Positions 5,567 through 5,981 of a DNA stretch of 5,981 nt are shown here, one piece after another (the first letter of the stretch is position 1; each line of letters starts with the position of its first letter). Both the position numbers and the translations under genes were made by a program. The stretch covers positions 1-5,981 of the forward strand of contig JALOPK010000211.1 of the NCBI GenBank assembly GCA_025453925.1, in the 5' to 3' direction. The notes under the pieces were generated by a model, which worked only from the letters and a program-made list of their open reading frames with translations, was not told the DNA's origin and did no database searches. The DNA is from Candidatus Eiseniibacteriota bacterium. GTDB lineage: Bacteria; JAFGKV01.

Positions 5567-5981
5567 TCAGCGAGGCCCCGCCTCGATTGCCGCGTCTATC
5601 GCGTCCGCGATGCGTTCGGATGCGCCGAGCCGAGCCGTGAGGAAATCGCGGGCCGCCGATCCCTGGGTGCTCGCCCGTACAGGGTCACTCATCCAGGCGC
5701 CCAGCACCGCCGCCAAGCCGGGCGCGCTCGACACCGCGCTGATTGCCCCGGACTCGACCATCCCGACCGCTTCAGGCGAGTTGCCATAGTGCGGCCCGAC
5801 CGTGATGGGCTTCGCCCAGGCGGCAGGCTCCATGACATTGTGGACCTTCCCTCTGAAAAGGCATACGGCCCTCCGGACCCTCGCATGGTTGCCAGAATGC
5901 CACGCACGAAGACCATGGGGCGGACGGTTCGGTTGTCTCCCCAGGAATACATTGGGCGATTGAACAGTTTTCCGATCCAGG
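5567..5981 (-). CDS. waaA: Kdo transferase (lipid A glycosyltransferase, GT30), C-terminal part, probably frameshifted
   Basis: Transfers Kdo from CMP-Kdo to lipid A precursor at the inner membrane. The gene is open at the right edge and ends at TGA 5569-5567. The reliable part (about 5567-5847) encodes KVHNVMEPAAWAKPITVGPHYGNSPEAV, the donor-side HN-x-x-EPA and GP-x-x-x-N motifs of the KdtA/WaaA family, followed by a helical tail ESGAISAVSSAPGLAAVLG and ARDFLTARLGASERIADAI typical of its C-terminus. Upstream, the same frame stays open to the edge but reads as non-family sequence. The neighbouring frame (codons starting 5979) instead gives VFVRGILATMRGSGG and YAFSEG, resembling the expected VD-x-x-G-I-LA...AY-x-x-G-x-F stretch. 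Inserting one base in the GGG at 5849-5851 joins the two as FSEGKVHNVMEPAAW. ATG 5833 lies inside the conserved motif and is not the start. It lies 153 bases upstream of kdsD on the same strand. Whether the shift is mutation or sequencing error is unknown. Confidence 0.72.
   Translation of the reverse strand, partial: LDRKTVQSPNVFLGRQPNRPPHGLRAWHSGNHARVRRAVCLFRGKVHNVMEPAAWAKPITVGPHYGNSPEAVGMVESGAISAVSSAPGLAAVLGAWMSDPVRASTQGSAARDFLTARLGASERIADAIDAAIEAGPR

Noticed and set aside
5567-5833. A separate small gene starting at ATG 5833
   Set aside because: The ATG is inside the conserved HNVMEPAAW motif of Kdo transferases, so it is an internal methionine.

Overview
The window is a GC-rich fragment (clearly above 60% GC by eye, with strong G/C preference at third codon positions) from a diderm, LPS-making bacterium. 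The Kdo transferase, the arabinose-5-phosphate isomerase of the KpsF/KdsD type and the heptosyltransferase-family enzyme all belong to Kdo/LPS or capsule assembly, which needs an outer membrane. I cannot name the phylum from sequence reading alone. No rRNA, tRNA, CRISPR array, IS element or transposase is visible, and no stretch over about 160 bases lacks a gene.

Layout. The plus strand carries one gene, open at the left edge (1-1014). It reads as the C-terminal end of a polytopic membrane protein joined in frame to the C-terminal half of a family 4 glycosyltransferase. All other genes lie on the minus strand and are read from right to left: the C-terminal part of a Kdo transferase (5567-5981, open at the right edge and apparently frameshifted), a KdsD/KpsF isomerase (4433-5413), a GT9 heptosyltransferase-like protein (3257-4288), an ATP-grasp ligase (2044-3099) and a CDP-glycerol glycerophosphotransferase-like protein (953-2047). 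The last two share a GTGA stop/start overlap. The minus-strand group meets the plus-strand gene tail to tail with a 62-base coding overlap.

How they fit together. KdsD makes arabinose 5-phosphate for Kdo synthesis, the Kdo transferase places Kdo on the lipid acceptor, and the GT9 enzyme probably adds a heptose or other sugar. The glycerophosphotransferase-like protein would add a phosphodiester-linked polyol, and the coupled ATP-grasp enzyme would form an acyl bond (amide or similar) to an unknown partner. Together they look like a core-oligosaccharide or surface-glycan locus with a possible phospho-polyol plus acyl/amino-acyl decoration. The ATP-grasp/glycerophosphotransferase pair is the least ordinary part.

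Both ends show signs of damage. The left gene is missing the N-terminal half of its glycosyltransferase, and the right-end Kdo transferase changes frame. Either true rearrangement or assembly error at contig ends could explain this.
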